DNA from: Haloplanus sp. CK5-1
GTDB taxonomy: Archaea; Halobacteriota; Halobacteria; Halobacteriales; Haloferacaceae
Direction of reading: 5' to 3'
Assembly (NCBI RefSeq): GCF_037201915.1
Contig: NZ_CP147505.1
Span: forward strand, 3,100,001-3,164,000
Length of the DNA: 64,000 nucleotides
The translations under genes and the position numbers were made by a program. Under the pieces are notes generated by a model. It was not told the origin of the DNA. It saw only the letters and a list, made by a program, of their open reading frames with translations, and did no database searches. Below, piece after piece: positions 25,845-35,329 of this stretch (position 1 is the stretch's first letter; every line of letters starts with the position of its first letter).

Positions 25845-27104
25845 TCAGTCGTCGTCCGGGATCGCACCCTCCGCGCGGAGGGCCGCCACGTCGTCGTCGT
25901 CGTAGCCGAGTTCGTGGAGGATCGCCTCGGTGTCTTCGCCCAGCAGCGGCGGCGCACCGTCGAAACCGGCCTCCGCGTGTTCGTAGTTGAGTGGGTGTTC
26001 GATCACGGGGACGGTGCCGAGCGCGGGGTGTTCGATCTCGCGGATCGTTCCCCGGGCCTCGGTCTGTTCGTTGTCGAGAGCAGTGGGCACGTCGTAGACG
26101 GGGGCGACCGGCAGACCGTGGTCCTCGGCGAGAAGGTCGACCCACTCCTCGGTCGAGCGCTCCTCGAACACCGCCGACAGTTCGGCTTCGAGTTCGTCCA
26201 TGTTCTCGACGCGGGCGGGGTTGGAGTCGAAGCGGTCGTCCTCGGCGAGTTCGGGCCGACCGACGGCCTCACAGAGTTCGGTCCAGAGCTTCTGGTTCGC
26301 ACAGCCGACGTTGAGGTAGCCGTCTGCCGTCGGATACGTCTGGTACGGCGCGAGGACGGGGTCTTTCGTCCCCATGCGCTCCGGTTCCTCGCCGACGAAG
26401 GCCTTGCCCGCCTGTTTCGTGAGCCACGGGAGAGCGGCGTCGTGCATCCCGATTTCGATCCGGTCGCCCTCGCCGGTGCGTTCCCGGCGGAACAGCGCCC
26501 CGACGACGCCGAACGCCGCCCACATCGCCGTGATGAGGTCGGTCTGGGGCAGGCCGACCTTGACGGGGTCGCCGTCCTCGGGCCCCGTCACGGACATGAT
26601 ACCGCTCGTGCCCTGCACGAGGAGGTCGTAGCCCGGCCGACTGGCCCACGGCCCCGTCTCGCCGAACGCCGAGATGGAGCAGTACACCAGGTCCTCGTTG
26701 AACTCGCGGAGGTCGTCGTAGCCGACTCCCAACCGCTCGGCGGTGCCGGGCCGGAAGTTCTCGATCACTACGTCGGCCTCCTCGACCAGATCGTACAGCG
26801 CCTCGAGCCCCGACTCCGTCTTCAGGTTGAACTCGACGCTCAACTTGTCGTAGTTGATCGTCCAGAAGTAGGGGGACTCGCCGTTCTCGTCGGCGGTCTT
26901 CCCCGGCCCGTCGTAGTCGGCCTCGGGTTCGACAAAGGGCGGCCCGGAGTGTCGATTGTCGTCGCCCGCACCCGGCCGCTCCACCTTGATTACTTCCGCA
27001 CCCTGGTTGGCGAGCATCAGCGTCGCGAAACCACCAGTGACGAACGTCGTCAGGTCCACGACGGTGATGCCGTCGAGGATGTGCTTGTCGTCGGTCACGC
27101 TCAT
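25845..27104 (-). CDS. CaiB/BaiF family CoA-transferase (type III), copy 1
   Basis: The 419-residue protein shows the family III CoA-transferase core: LDGITVVDLTTFVTGGFATL, NQGAEVIKVERPGAGDDNRH, SVEFNLKTESGLEALYDLVE, the catalytic-Asp region in RPGYDLLVQGTSGIMSVTG and VGLPQTDLITAMWAAFG. These enzymes move CoA between carboxylic acids such as succinate, citramalate, oxalate or carnitine derivatives. It heads a run of minus-strand catabolic genes, and a second CaiB paralogue lies at 33.6 kb. The substrate cannot be read from sequence. Confidence 0.9.
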   Translation of the reverse strand: MSVTDDKHILDGITVVDLTTFVTGGFATLMLANQGAEVIKVERPGAGDDNRHSGPPFVEPEADYDGPGKTADENGESPYFWTINYDKLSVEFNLKTESGLEALYDLVEEADVVIENFRPGTAERLGVGYDDLREFNEDLVYCSISAFGETGPWASRPGYDLLVQGTSGIMSVTGPEDGDPVKVGLPQTDLITAMWAAFGVVGALFRRERTGEGDRIEIGMHDAALPWLTKQAGKAFVGEEPERMGTKDPVLAPYQTYPTADGYLNVGCANQKLWTELCEAVGRPELAEDDRFDSNPARVENMDELEAELSAVFEERSTEEWVDLLAEDHGLPVAPVYDVPTALDNEQTEARGTIREIEHPALGTVPVIEHPLNYEHAEAGFDGAPPLLGEDTEAILHELGYDDDDVAALRAEGAIPDDD

Positions 27105-27164
27105 ACACGACCCCTCGGCCGACCTCCCTAAAATCCTTCCGCGTGCGGACGGCGCGTCGGCGGG

Positions 27165-28133
27165 TCAGTCGCCGCCGTCGACGGGGTCGTTCACCGGATT
27201 CCGCGGCGGTTCCCCCCGGAGGATTCCAAGAACGTCCTCGGTGACGGTCCGGCGCATCGTCTCCTCGGAGGCTTCGGAGTAGAATGCGACGTGGGGCGTG
27301 TAGACGATGGCGTCGTGGTCGAGTGGCGGGTCGCTCGGCGGCTCCTCGGGGAGGACGTCGAGGCCGGCACCGGCGATGTCGCCCGCCTCGACGGCCTCGA
27401 AGAGCGCCTCCGCGTCCACCAGCGGGCCGCGAGCGGTGTTGACGAGGATGGCGTCCTCGCGCATGCGGTCGAGAGCGTCGGCGTCGATCAGGTGCCGCGT
27501 CTCGTCGGTGAGGGGCGCGTGGATCGAGACGTAGCGCGACCGGCCGAGAAGGTCGTCGAGGCCGACCTTCTCGGCTCCCGCGGCTTCGATCTTCTCGGCG
27601 TCGACGTAGGGATCGTACACGAGGACGTCGAGGTCGAACCCCTCGACGAGGTCGATCAGCCGGCGCGGGAGTTTCCCGAAGCCGACGAGACCGAGCGTCG
27701 CGCCGGTGACCCGGTGGATCGGCTTGCCGGCGGTCCAGTCCCACTCGCCGCCCTTGATCGCTCGGTCGTACTTCGGGATCTTGCGGACGCAGGCCAGCAG
27801 GAGACCGAGCGTATGCGTCGGCACCTCCTCGATGCAGTAGTCGGGGACGTTCACTACCGGCACGCCGTGGGCGGCCGCGGCGTCGACGTCGATGGAGTCG
27901 ACGCCGATGCCGTACCGGCCGACCGCGCGAACGTCGGGGAGCGCTTCGAACACCGCCTCGGTGATCTCGGCGTACTGGACGAGCAACGCGTCGGCACCCC
28001 GGGCGGTGTCGATCACCTCCTCGGGCGTTCGGGCGTACTCGCCCCGGAGTTCCACGTCTGCGTCCTCGAGGACGGACGATTCGATCGACAGATCCGGGAA
28101 GTCGTAGTCAGTGACGACTATCGTCTCCGTCAT
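27165..28133 (-). CDS. D-isomer-specific 2-hydroxyacid dehydrogenase (CtBP-like)
   Basis: The 322-residue NAD-dependent dehydrogenase has VRAVGRYGIGVDSIDVDAAA, the NAD fold GATLGLVGFGKLPRRLIDLV, catalytic Arg in ILVNTARGPLVD, the Glu in the LPEEPP region and His in IVYTPHVAFYSE. It belongs to the D-2-hydroxyacid dehydrogenase family, closest in look to C-terminal-binding-protein-like members. It probably interconverts a 2-keto acid and a D-2-hydroxy acid. ATG 28133 precedes the substrate-binding domain directly. It lies between the CoA-transferase and the enoyl-CoA hydratase. Confidence 0.88.
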   Translation of the reverse strand: MTETIVVTDYDFPDLSIESSVLEDADVELRGEYARTPEEVIDTARGADALLVQYAEITEAVFEALPDVRAVGRYGIGVDSIDVDAAAAHGVPVVNVPDYCIEEVPTHTLGLLLACVRKIPKYDRAIKGGEWDWTAGKPIHRVTGATLGLVGFGKLPRRLIDLVEGFDLDVLVYDPYVDAEKIEAAGAEKVGLDDLLGRSRYVSIHAPLTDETRHLIDADALDRMREDAILVNTARGPLVDAEALFEAVEAGDIAGAGLDVLPEEPPSDPPLDHDAIVYTPHVAFYSEASEETMRRTVTEDVLGILRGEPPRNPVNDPVDGGD

Positions 28134-28183
28134 GGTTCGCGGTGGCGCGCGGTGAGAACATAAACGTCCCGCCCCGCGGCGGC

Positions 28184-28966
28184 TCAGTTCTCGTTGAACT
28201 CGTCGACGAGGTCGATCCGTTCCTGCGTGGCGAACTGCTCCCACCAGACCTCGGATTCGAACTCGTGGGCCGCCTCCGGATCCGCCGTCTCGGCCGAGTA
28301 GTTGATCGCCCGCTTCGAGTTCTTGACCGCCTGTCGGCCGGTGTTCTGGATGGCGTCGACGATGTCGTCGACCGTCTCGTCGAGGTCCTCGCGCGGGACG
28401 ACGTGGTTGACGAAGCCGATGTCGTCGGCCTCGTCCGCGTCGGCCATCCCCGCAGTGTACACCAGCTCCTTCGTCTTCGCCTCGCCGATCAACTGGGTGA
28501 CGCGGTGGGTGGACCCGCCGCCGGGGATCTGACCGATGTCGGTGACCGGCACGCCGAACTTGGCGTCGTCGACAGCGATCCGAAGGTCACAGAAGGCCGC
28601 AAGGATAAGCCCGCCGCCGACACAGTAGCCGTTGATCTTCGCGATCACCGGACAGTGCAGGTTGTAGACGCGCTTGTAGACATCCTCGTAGAAGAACTCC
28701 TGGCGGTCCTTCTGTCGGGGGTCGTGTTCCTCGGAGGGGCCGGCGTACTGTTCGATGTCCGCGCCGGCACAGAACGCGTCCTCGCCCTCGCCCGTGATGA
28801 CCGTCACGTCGATGTCGCGGTCCAGTTGGATCTCCGCGAAGGCCCGCGCGAGGTCGAAGTACACCTCCGTACTCAGCGCGTTGTACTTCTCCGGGCGGTG
28901 GAACGTGATCGTCGCCACGCCGTCCGATACGTCTACCGAGATGCTCTCGTATGCTTCGTACACCAT
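28184..28966 (-). CDS. Enoyl-CoA hydratase/isomerase
   Basis: The 260-residue crotonase-fold protein shows ISVDVSDGVATITFHRPEKY, oxyanion-hole segments DAFCAGADIEQYAG and INGYCVGGGLILAAFCDLRI, and FGVPVTDIGQIPGGGSTHRV. The first catalytic Glu position of hydratases is uncertain here, so a hydratase, isomerase or lyase is possible. The start at 28966 fits a TATA-like TTATTTAAT 30 nt upstream (leaderless). An upstream in-frame extension of 23 residues lacks haloarchaeal character. Confidence 0.88.
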   Translation of the reverse strand: MVYEAYESISVDVSDGVATITFHRPEKYNALSTEVYFDLARAFAEIQLDRDIDVTVITGEGEDAFCAGADIEQYAGPSEEHDPRQKDRQEFFYEDVYKRVYNLHCPVIAKINGYCVGGGLILAAFCDLRIAVDDAKFGVPVTDIGQIPGGGSTHRVTQLIGEAKTKELVYTAGMADADEADDIGFVNHVVPREDLDETVDDIVDAIQNTGRQAVKNSKRAINYSAETADPEAAHEFESEVWWEQFATQERIDLVDEFNEN

Positions 28967-28992
28967 GTTCCCTGAGAATCGGAAGGCCGGAT

Positions 28993-29001
28993 TAAATAAG
29001 T
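28993..29001 (-). promoter_or_regulatory. TATA-like box of the enoyl-CoA hydratase gene
   Basis: TTATTTAAT lies about 30 nt before the ATG at 28966, the spacing of leaderless haloarchaeal promoters. It shows that the hydratase can be transcribed on its own and need not depend on uspA read-through. Confidence 0.6.
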
Positions 29002-29021
29002 TCCCGTGGGCGGTCGGCGCG

Positions 29022-29456
29022 CTACTCGCCCGCACCCATGACGGTCAGGACCGGGCAGTCCGCGTTCAGCAGGATCGACTGTGTGACGCTGCCGAACAGC
29101 ACCTTCCCGACGGACGATCGCTTCCGGCCGCCGACGACGATGTACGACGCGTCCACGTCCTCGGCGTACTCGAGGATTCGCTGTGAGGGTTTCCCAACCA
29201 GTCCGACCACCTCGTCGGCCTCGACGGTGGCCTCCTCGACGGCGTCGGCGGCGATTTCCTCGGCCAACCCCTCGATGCGCTCCATGTCGATGCTCTCGCC
29301 GGTCGCGTCGAACGAGGCGCGTTCGAGGTCTCGGAGTTCGCTCTCCGCGAGGGTGTGGACCACGTGAAGCGGGAGTCCGTGGGCGTCTGCCATCTCTCGC
29401 GCCTGTTCGACGACCCGTTCGCCACCCGATCGATCTACTGCAGCGACAATGACCAT
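29022..29456 (-). CDS. Universal stress protein (UspA family)
   Basis: The 144-residue protein shows the alpha/beta start MVIVAAVDRSGGERVVEQA and the ATP-binding type ending IVVGGRKRSSVGKVLFGSV followed by LNADCPVLTV (G-x2-G-x9-G-S/T pattern). It should bind ATP and form dimers. It is one of many Usp paralogues usual in Halobacteria; here it sits inside the acid-catabolism island. A TATA-like TTTAAT about 30 nt upstream gives it its own promoter. Confidence 0.92.
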   Translation of the reverse strand: MVIVAAVDRSGGERVVEQAREMADAHGLPLHVVHTLAESELRDLERASFDATGESIDMERIEGLAEEIAADAVEEATVEADEVVGLVGKPSQRILEYAEDVDASYIVVGGRKRSSVGKVLFGSVTQSILLNADCPVLTVMGAGE

Positions 29457-29507
29457 AGCCGCTGGATTGGCGGTGGCCGACGGATTAAACCTTGTGCCGG
29501 TTGCGGC

Positions 29508-32477
29508 TTAGAGCGCGTCGGCGAGGGCCTCGACGGGCGTGGGAGGTTTCTCGTCGTACTCGTCGCCCAGTTGGGTGCGGCAGGACGCGCCGGGCGCGAC
29601 GAGTCGGTCGCCCGTACTCTCCTCGACCTGGTCGAAGAGGATCGATCCGATGGCCTGACTCATCGAGAAGTGTTCGGCCTCGTAACCGAACGAACCGGAC
29701 ATGCCACAGCATCCGGAGTCGAGGGGGTCGACCTCGTAGCCGGCCCGGCGCAACACGCCCACCGCGTGGTGGTCTTTCTTCGTCGACTTCTGGTGGCAGT
29801 GACCGTGGTAGGTGAGCGTCTCGTCGGGCGCGTCGACCGGCAGGTCGTCGTCGAGTCGGAAGGCGTCGAGGTATTCCATGACTCCGTAGGCGTTGGCGGC
29901 GACCGTCTCGACGTCGTCTCCCGAAAGTAGATCCAGGTAGTCGGACTGGAACATCACGGCGTCCGAGGGCTCGACGACCACCACGTCCCAGCCGTCACGG
30001 ACGCGGGGGGCCAGCGCGTCGACGTTCGTCGCCGCCTGCTCGCGGGCCTTGTCGAGAAAGCCCTTCGAGTGGGGCGGGCGGCCGCTGCCGGTCACGTCGT
30101 CCGGAATCTCGACGTGGACGTTCGCCGCCTCCAGCACTTCCACCGCCGCCTTGCCGACGTACGGCGTGTTGTAGTTGGTGTAGGTGTCGGGGAAGAGGAG
30201 GGCGCGACTGTCGGCCTCGCTCTCGGGCACACCCGCCCCGCCGCGGGCCTCGAACCAGTCTTCGAGGCTCTCGCGGTGGAACTCGGGGAGCGAGCGGTCC
30301 TTGGCGATGCCGAGGGTCTTCTCCATGACCGTCCGGGCACCCGGCACCTTCGCCGCCCAGTTCGAGAGCGGCGCCAGCGCCGATCCCAGCGCGTTCAGGC
30401 GGTCGACGTTCGCGAACACCTTGTCCCGCAGGGACGAGCCGTGGCGTTCGTGGTACTCGTTGGCCACCTCGACTTTCATCTTCGCGAGGTCGACCTCGCT
30501 GGGACAGTCCTTCGAACAGCCCTTGCAGCCGATACAGAGGTCCAACACCTCGTGCATGAACTCCACGTCGAACTGTTCTTCCTCCCCCAGGTCGCCGCTC
30601 ATCGCCTGCCTGAGCAGGTTCGCCCGGCCGCGGGTGCTGGTGATCTCCTCCTGGCTGGCGCGGTAGGTCGGACACATCACACCACCGGTCGTCTCCTGGG
30701 TCCCGCGGCAACTCCCACAGCCGTGACAGAGCTCCGCCATGCCCTGGAACCCGTTGTCGATGTCCCAGTTGAGCGCGGGGTCGAAGCCGGAGTCGAAGTC
30801 GTAGTCGGCGTCGAACCGGAGGTTCTCGGTCATGTCCACGTCGCCACAGACCGTCCCCGGATTGAGGATCCAGTCGGGGTCGACGGCGGTCTTCAGGTCC
30901 TGGAACACCGTCATGAGGTGGTCCCCGTAGAGTTTCCAGTTCCACTGGGTGCGTGCACGCCCGTCGCCGTGTTCGCCCGAGACGGAGCCGTCGTACCGCA
31001 CCGCGAGGTCGGTGGCAGCGTCCGCGATGGACTCCATCTCCGCGACGCCCTCCTCGGTCTTGGTGTTGATCAGCGGCCTGACGTGGATACAGCCCGGCCC
31101 GGCGTGGGCGTAGAAGCTCCCGATGGTGTCGTGGTCCTCGAACACCTGCTTGAAGTCGGCGATGAACTCCGGCAGGTGCTTGGGCGGCACCGCCACGTCC
31201 TCGATGAAGGCGATGTGTTTGGCGTCGGTGGTGCGGGAGAGCAGGATGGGCGTCGACGCCTTTCGCATCTTCCAGAAGTTCTTCTGGTCTTTCTCCTCGT
31301 AGGCCTCCATCCCGTCGAACGCCCGGTCGCCGATCCGGTCGTCGAGCAGGGCCTCCACCTTCTCCTGGCGCTCCTCGTGGCTGTCGGCGTAGAACTCCAC
31401 CAACAGGAACGTGTCCGTCCGATCCGGCAGGAGGTCGATCACGTCCTTGAACTCCTCCAACTCGCGGGCCAGGTCGACGAGGACGCCGTCCAACACCTCC
31501 AGTGCGGCCGGTTCGTGTTCGAGGATGTCGTCGACGTCCTCCATCGCCTCGAGCAGGCTGTCGTAGGTGAGGAGGCCGAGGGCCTTCATCTCGGGGAGGG
31601 GCTCCAGCGAGACTTCGACTTCGGTGACGACGGCGAGGGTCCCTTCGCTCCCGACGATCAGGCGAGCGAGGTTGACCGAACCGGATTCGGCCTCGTCGAC
31701 GAGGACGTCGAGTGCGTACCCCGAGACGTTGCGCTTGAGTTCGGGGAACCGCTCCTCGACGTGGTCGCTCTCCTCCTCGACGATCCGGTGGGCCTCGGCG
31801 TAGAGGCGTTCCTCGAGGGTGCCGTCGGGGTCGGCGCCCGCCTCCAACTCCTCTAAGGTCACTTCGCCCAGCGTCGTCACCGTGCCGTCCGCGAGGACGA
31901 CCTCCAGTTCCTCGACGTAGGCGTCCGTCTTCCCGTACAGCAGGGAGTGGGCGCCGGTGGTGTTGTTGCCCACCGCCCCGCCCATGGCGCTCCGGTTGGC
32001 GGTTGAGGGATCGGGCGCGAACTTCAAGTCGTGGGGTTCGAGCGCCTCGTTCAACTCCGAGAGGATCGCACCCGACTCCACCCGTGCCGTCCGCGCGTCG
32101 GGATCGATGTCGACGATGCCGTCCATGTCTCGCGTGAAGTCGAGGACGACCGCCTCGTTGACCGTCTGGCCGGCGAGGCTCGTCCCCCCGCCGCGGGGGA
32201 GGACGGGAATCTCACGGTCGGCGCAGTACTCGACGACCGCGGAGACGTCGGCCGTCGAAGTGGGGAAGACGACGCCGACCGGCGTCACTTCGTAGATGCT
32301 GGCGTCGGTGGCGTACAGCTGTCGGGAGTAGTCGTCGAACCGCACGTCGCCGTCGATCAGGCCGTCGAGGTCCTCGGCCAGTCCCGGCCGCTCTACCGAG
32401 TCACCCCGGTGGTCGTAGTTCGTCCGAGGGTCGAGTGCCGGACCGACGTCGTCGAGTGATGTGTTGGATTTAGCCAT
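29508..32477 (-). CDS. FAD/Fe-S D-lactate dehydrogenase-type fusion (GlcD-GlpC)
   Basis: The 989-residue protein fuses an FAD-linked oxidase domain with an iron-sulfur domain. The flavin part shows EIPVLPRGGGTSLAGQTVNE, DPSTANRSAMGGAVGNNTTG and RLIVGSEGTLAVVTEVEV. The Fe-S part has CHGCGSCRGTQ with a later MCPTYR, then CIGCKGCSKDCP, and the C-terminal Cys-rich block GHCHQKSTKK and DSGCCGMSGSFG. Such proteins oxidise D-lactate, glycolate or D-2-hydroxyglutarate and pass electrons to the membrane quinone pool. ATG 32477 removes 23 non-conserved residues. It is the likely oxidation step of the island. Confidence 0.9.
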   Translation of the reverse strand: MAKSNTSLDDVGPALDPRTNYDHRGDSVERPGLAEDLDGLIDGDVRFDDYSRQLYATDASIYEVTPVGVVFPTSTADVSAVVEYCADREIPVLPRGGGTSLAGQTVNEAVVLDFTRDMDGIVDIDPDARTARVESGAILSELNEALEPHDLKFAPDPSTANRSAMGGAVGNNTTGAHSLLYGKTDAYVEELEVVLADGTVTTLGEVTLEELEAGADPDGTLEERLYAEAHRIVEEESDHVEERFPELKRNVSGYALDVLVDEAESGSVNLARLIVGSEGTLAVVTEVEVSLEPLPEMKALGLLTYDSLLEAMEDVDDILEHEPAALEVLDGVLVDLARELEEFKDVIDLLPDRTDTFLLVEFYADSHEERQEKVEALLDDRIGDRAFDGMEAYEEKDQKNFWKMRKASTPILLSRTTDAKHIAFIEDVAVPPKHLPEFIADFKQVFEDHDTIGSFYAHAGPGCIHVRPLINTKTEEGVAEMESIADAATDLAVRYDGSVSGEHGDGRARTQWNWKLYGDHLMTVFQDLKTAVDPDWILNPGTVCGDVDMTENLRFDADYDFDSGFDPALNWDIDNGFQGMAELCHGCGSCRGTQETTGGVMCPTYRASQEEITSTRGRANLLRQAMSGDLGEEEQFDVEFMHEVLDLCIGCKGCSKDCPSEVDLAKMKVEVANEYHERHGSSLRDKVFANVDRLNALGSALAPLSNWAAKVPGARTVMEKTLGIAKDRSLPEFHRESLEDWFEARGGAGVPESEADSRALLFPDTYTNYNTPYVGKAAVEVLEAANVHVEIPDDVTGSGRPPHSKGFLDKAREQAATNVDALAPRVRDGWDVVVVEPSDAVMFQSDYLDLLSGDDVETVAANAYGVMEYLDAFRLDDDLPVDAPDETLTYHGHCHQKSTKKDHHAVGVLRRAGYEVDPLDSGCCGMSGSFGYEAEHFSMSQAIGSILFDQVEESTGDRLVAPGASCRTQLGDEYDEKPPTPVEALADAL

Positions 32478-32600
32478 GGTGGATGAGTGTCGTACGAATG
32501 TGTCGCTCGACGGCAGTAAAGTTGTTGCCTCGGGGCACGACACCACGGAGGGAGGTGTTGGGAGGCGGGCGGGCGGGGTCGGAAGCGGTCGACCGTTGCG

Positions 32601-33425
32601 TTACGGGCTCGGGGCGCCGCTGTACTGCTCCAGTAGATACTCGCGGCCGTCCAGCATGTCTTGGAGCGTCCCGAACGCGAGCATGTAGTGGCCGTCGTAG
32701 CCACTCTCTTCGATCAGCCGGAAGGTGGCGTCGAAGTCGAGGTCCCCCTCGCCGGGAGCGAGGTGTTCCTCCACGTCGCCGTGGTTGTCGTTCAGTCGGA
32801 CCTCGGCACACAGGTCCGGCCCGAGGGTCTCGAAGTATCCGTCGATGTCCTCGGGGAACTGCCGGGCGTGGGGCGGGTTGAAGGCCCACCCGAGGGTGTC
32901 CGCCTCGAGTTCGTCGAAGTACTCGGTCACCTCGTCGAGCGTGACGGGGACGTACTTCATCTCGGAGGCGTCCGGTTCGAAGTTGTGGTTCTCCAGCAGG
33001 AGGTCGGGGTGGGCGTCCCCGGCGTACTCGATGATCCGGCGGAGTCGGGCCTTGCTCGCCGCGACGCGGTCCTCGTAGTCGTCGGTGAAGTGGTAGCCGC
33101 CGTGGACGATGATCCGATCCGCGTGGACCATGTCGCCGATGTCGACGTAGGCCTGCAGGTACGCGTCGACTGCGTCGTCGACGTGGGCGGACGTCTCAGC
33201 GACGTTCACCGCCGACAGGGTGTGGAGACCGAGACTGATGTCGGCGTCCTCGCAGGTGTCCCGGATGGACTCGACCTCCGCATCGTCGTACGCGTCCGGA
33301 TCGATCGGTCCGTCGTCGAGGCAGACGTCGACGTAGTGAACGTCGTTGTCCGCGGCCCACTCGACGGCCTCCTCGATGGTCAACTTCTGTCCGACGTCGA
33401 CGCCGATCCGTTCTTTGAGAGTCAT
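32601..33425 (-). CDS. Sugar phosphate isomerase/epimerase-like TIM-barrel protein
   Basis: The 274-residue protein shows the AP-endonuclease-2/xylose-isomerase-like barrel: LGLHTLSAVNVAETS, IIVHGGYHFTDDYEDRV, LLLENHNFEP, LGWAFNPPHARQFPEDIDGY and VRLNDNHGDVEEHLAPGEGD. The His and Glu residues in these strands are the usual divalent-metal ligands. Hydroxypyruvate or tartronate-type isomerisation and other 2-keto sugar conversions occur in the family; the substrate here is unknown. ATG 33425 is chosen because the upstream in-frame extension is basic and lies in the divergent promoter. Confidence 0.82.
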   Translation of the reverse strand: MTLKERIGVDVGQKLTIEEAVEWAADNDVHYVDVCLDDGPIDPDAYDDAEVESIRDTCEDADISLGLHTLSAVNVAETSAHVDDAVDAYLQAYVDIGDMVHADRIIVHGGYHFTDDYEDRVAASKARLRRIIEYAGDAHPDLLLENHNFEPDASEMKYVPVTLDEVTEYFDELEADTLGWAFNPPHARQFPEDIDGYFETLGPDLCAEVRLNDNHGDVEEHLAPGEGDLDFDATFRLIEESGYDGHYMLAFGTLQDMLDGREYLLEQYSGAPSP

Positions 33426-33524
33426 CTGTGTATCACTCGACCGGATGGGTTTGACACGACCACACATAAACCCATGCGGTCGAGTGGTCGGGGGACGGCG
33501 TGCCGACGACCGACGGATCGGCAG

Positions 33525-33531
33525 TGTTTAT
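33525..33531 (+). promoter_or_regulatory. TATA-like box of CaiB copy 2
   Basis: GTTTATT lies about 30 nt before the ATG at 33557. The opposite-strand isomerase gene has its own GTTTATG at about 33466-33472, so the gap holds two divergent promoters. Confidence 0.55.
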
Positions 33532-33556
33532 TGGGGCCGTCCGGGTAACGAGGGGT

Positions 33557-34744
33557 ATGTCGAACGGAGGACCACTGTCCGACCTGACTGTCGTGGAGCT
33601 GACGGTACACCGCGCGGCCCCGTTCTGTGGCGCGTTGCTCGCCGATATGGGTGCCGAAGTGATCAAAGTGGAGCGGCCGGGCGTCGGCGACCCGGCGCGG
33701 AGTCAAGGGATCGGCCCCGACGACAAGTCAGCGTACTTCATGGTGAACAACCGGAACAAGAAGTCCGTCACGCTCGACCTGAAGGCCGACGCGGGCCAGG
33801 AGGCGATGCTGGAACTGCTCGCCGACGCCGACGTCTTCATCGAGAACTTCTCGCTCGGCGTCCCCGAACGACTGGGCGTCGGCTACGAGGACGTCAAAGC
33901 GGTGAACGAGGACATCGTCTACGCGAGCATCAAGGGGTACGGGAAGACCGGACCGAAAAAGGAGAAGAAGGGGCTCGACCTCATCCTGCAGGCGGAGGGT
34001 GGGATCATGAGCGTCACGGGGCCCGAGGGCGGCGACCCCGTCAAGGTCGGGCAGGCGCTGGGTGACCTCAACACCGGGTTGCTCACCACCATCGGGATTC
34101 TGGCGCGACTCTACGAGCGCGAGCAAACCGGCGAGGGCGGCCAGTTCGACGTGGGGCTGTACGACGCCGTGGTCTCGTTCCTCAACGAGTACATCACCAA
34201 CTACTCGATGACGGGCGAGGTGCCGGGTCCTCAGGGGACGAGCCACCAGACCTCCGTGCCGTACCAACTGTTCGAGACAGCGGACAGCCACATCGTGACC
34301 GGCGTCGGGAGCGACGAACGCTGGCCCGACTTCGTCGAGGTTATCGGCCGCGAGGAACTCGCGGAGTACCCGACCAACGCCGACCGCGTCGAGCACAAAG
34401 CGGAGGTCATCGGCATCATCCAGGAGGAGTTCCGGAAGAAGCCGACCGACTACTGGCTCGACCGCCTCACCGAGTACGGCTTCCCGAACGGCCCGATGAA
34501 CAACGTCGAAGAGGTCGTCGAGGACGAACAGAGCGAGGCCCGCGGCCTCGTCGAGGAACACGACGACCCCGACTACGGGGAGTGTCTCATGCCGGGCCAC
34601 CCGATCCACTTCCCCGACCACGACACCTCGATCCGATCGCCGGCCCCACGGCTCGGCGACGACGTCGAGGAGGTGTTCGAGGCGGTGGCCGACGAGGAAC
34701 AGGTCGAGGCGTGGCGCGACGGCGGCGCGTTCGGCGACGACTGA
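33557..34744 (+). CDS. CaiB/BaiF family CoA-transferase (type III), copy 2
   Basis: The 395-residue protein shares the family layout with copy 1: LSDLTVVELTVHRAAPFCGA, DMGAEVIKVERPGVGDPARS, SVTLDLKADAGQEAMLELLA, KKGLDLILQAEGGIMSVTG with the catalytic Asp, and VGQALGDLNTGLLTTIGILA. The YELTVHRAAPF-like N-terminus and the central region differ clearly from copy 1, so the two probably act on different acids. It is the only plus-strand gene of the island and is convergent with the transporter operon. Confidence 0.9.
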   Translation: MSNGGPLSDLTVVELTVHRAAPFCGALLADMGAEVIKVERPGVGDPARSQGIGPDDKSAYFMVNNRNKKSVTLDLKADAGQEAMLELLADADVFIENFSLGVPERLGVGYEDVKAVNEDIVYASIKGYGKTGPKKEKKGLDLILQAEGGIMSVTGPEGGDPVKVGQALGDLNTGLLTTIGILARLYEREQTGEGGQFDVGLYDAVVSFLNEYITNYSMTGEVPGPQGTSHQTSVPYQLFETADSHIVTGVGSDERWPDFVEVIGREELAEYPTNADRVEHKAEVIGIIQEEFRKKPTDYWLDRLTEYGFPNGPMNNVEEVVEDEQSEARGLVEEHDDPDYGECLMPGHPIHFPDHDTSIRSPAPRLGDDVEEVFEAVADEEQVEAWRDGGAFGDD

Positions 34745-34768
34745 AAAAAACCGCGACTGCGGCGGTTA
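34744..34768 (-). terminator. Hairpin plus T7 terminator of the tctCAB operon
   Basis: On the minus strand AACCGC and GCGGTT form a stem around CGCAGTC, followed by seven T. The stem overlaps the TAA of tctB. The T run overlaps the stop of the convergent CaiB gene, so the intergenic space is used completely. Confidence 0.6.
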
Positions 34769-35329
34769 GAACAGGTTCGCGGCCATCGTGCTGATCCGCC
34801 GGAACGGTCCCTGTCCGTAGGGGAGCGCGACGTTCATCACGTTCCGGAAGGCGAAGAAGACGATCAGCGCGACGAGGACGCTGAACACCAGCAGTTTCAC
34901 CCTGTCGCGGTAGCCGATGACGTAGGCGAACGCGAACAGGAAGAACGGCGCGCCGACGAAGAAGCCGACGTACTCGAGCGCGAAGAAGAACACGATCGAG
35001 AGCGCAATCGAGAGCAGGTACTGCCGTTGCTTCTCGTCGAGAGTGTCCAGACCGGCCGGAACGACCGTGCTCAGGTCGACGCCGTCGGCGTCCCGGTAGA
35101 GCAGCCCCAGGTTCAGCAGGCCGGCGACGAGCAACACGACCAGCGTCGCGCGCGGCCAGAACGCCGCGCCGGGGTCGGGGTCGGAGATACGGACATCGGC
35201 GAACTGGCCGGAGACGGCCAAGAACGCCGCGGCGAGGACGATGAACGCGAGGGTGATGAACATGTCCCGCGTCGCGCTCGGCGGGGCCTGTTCGCGGAGT
35301 GAGTCGTCGTCCTCGTTCTCGGTGCTCAT
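34766..35329 (-). CDS. tctB: Tripartite tricarboxylate transporter, small membrane subunit TctB
   Basis: The 187-residue protein has four hydrophobic helices: MFITLAFIVLAAAFLAVSG, a segment with FWPRATLVVLLVAGLLNLGL, YLLSIALSIVFFFALEYVG and the C-terminal pair LFAFAYVIGY/LLVFSVLVALIVFFAF. The P-x-A-x-F/P-x block before helix 2 is typical of TctB. It partners with TctA in sodium- or proton-driven uptake of carboxylates delivered by TctC. Its ATG overlaps the TGA of tctA by 4 nt (coupled). Confidence 0.88.
   Translation of the reverse strand: MSTENEDDDSLREQAPPSATRDMFITLAFIVLAAAFLAVSGQFADVRISDPDPGAAFWPRATLVVLLVAGLLNLGLLYRDADGVDLSTVVPAGLDTLDEKQRQYLLSIALSIVFFFALEYVGFFVGAPFFLFAFAYVIGYRDRVKLLVFSVLVALIVFFAFRNVMNVALPYGQGPFRRISTMAANLF

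Noticed and set aside
30069-31856. 595-residue plus-strand frame opposite the GlcD-GlpC fusion
   Set aside because: Low-complexity Val/Asp/His composition typical of an antisense shadow; the minus strand carries intact flavin and Fe-S motifs.
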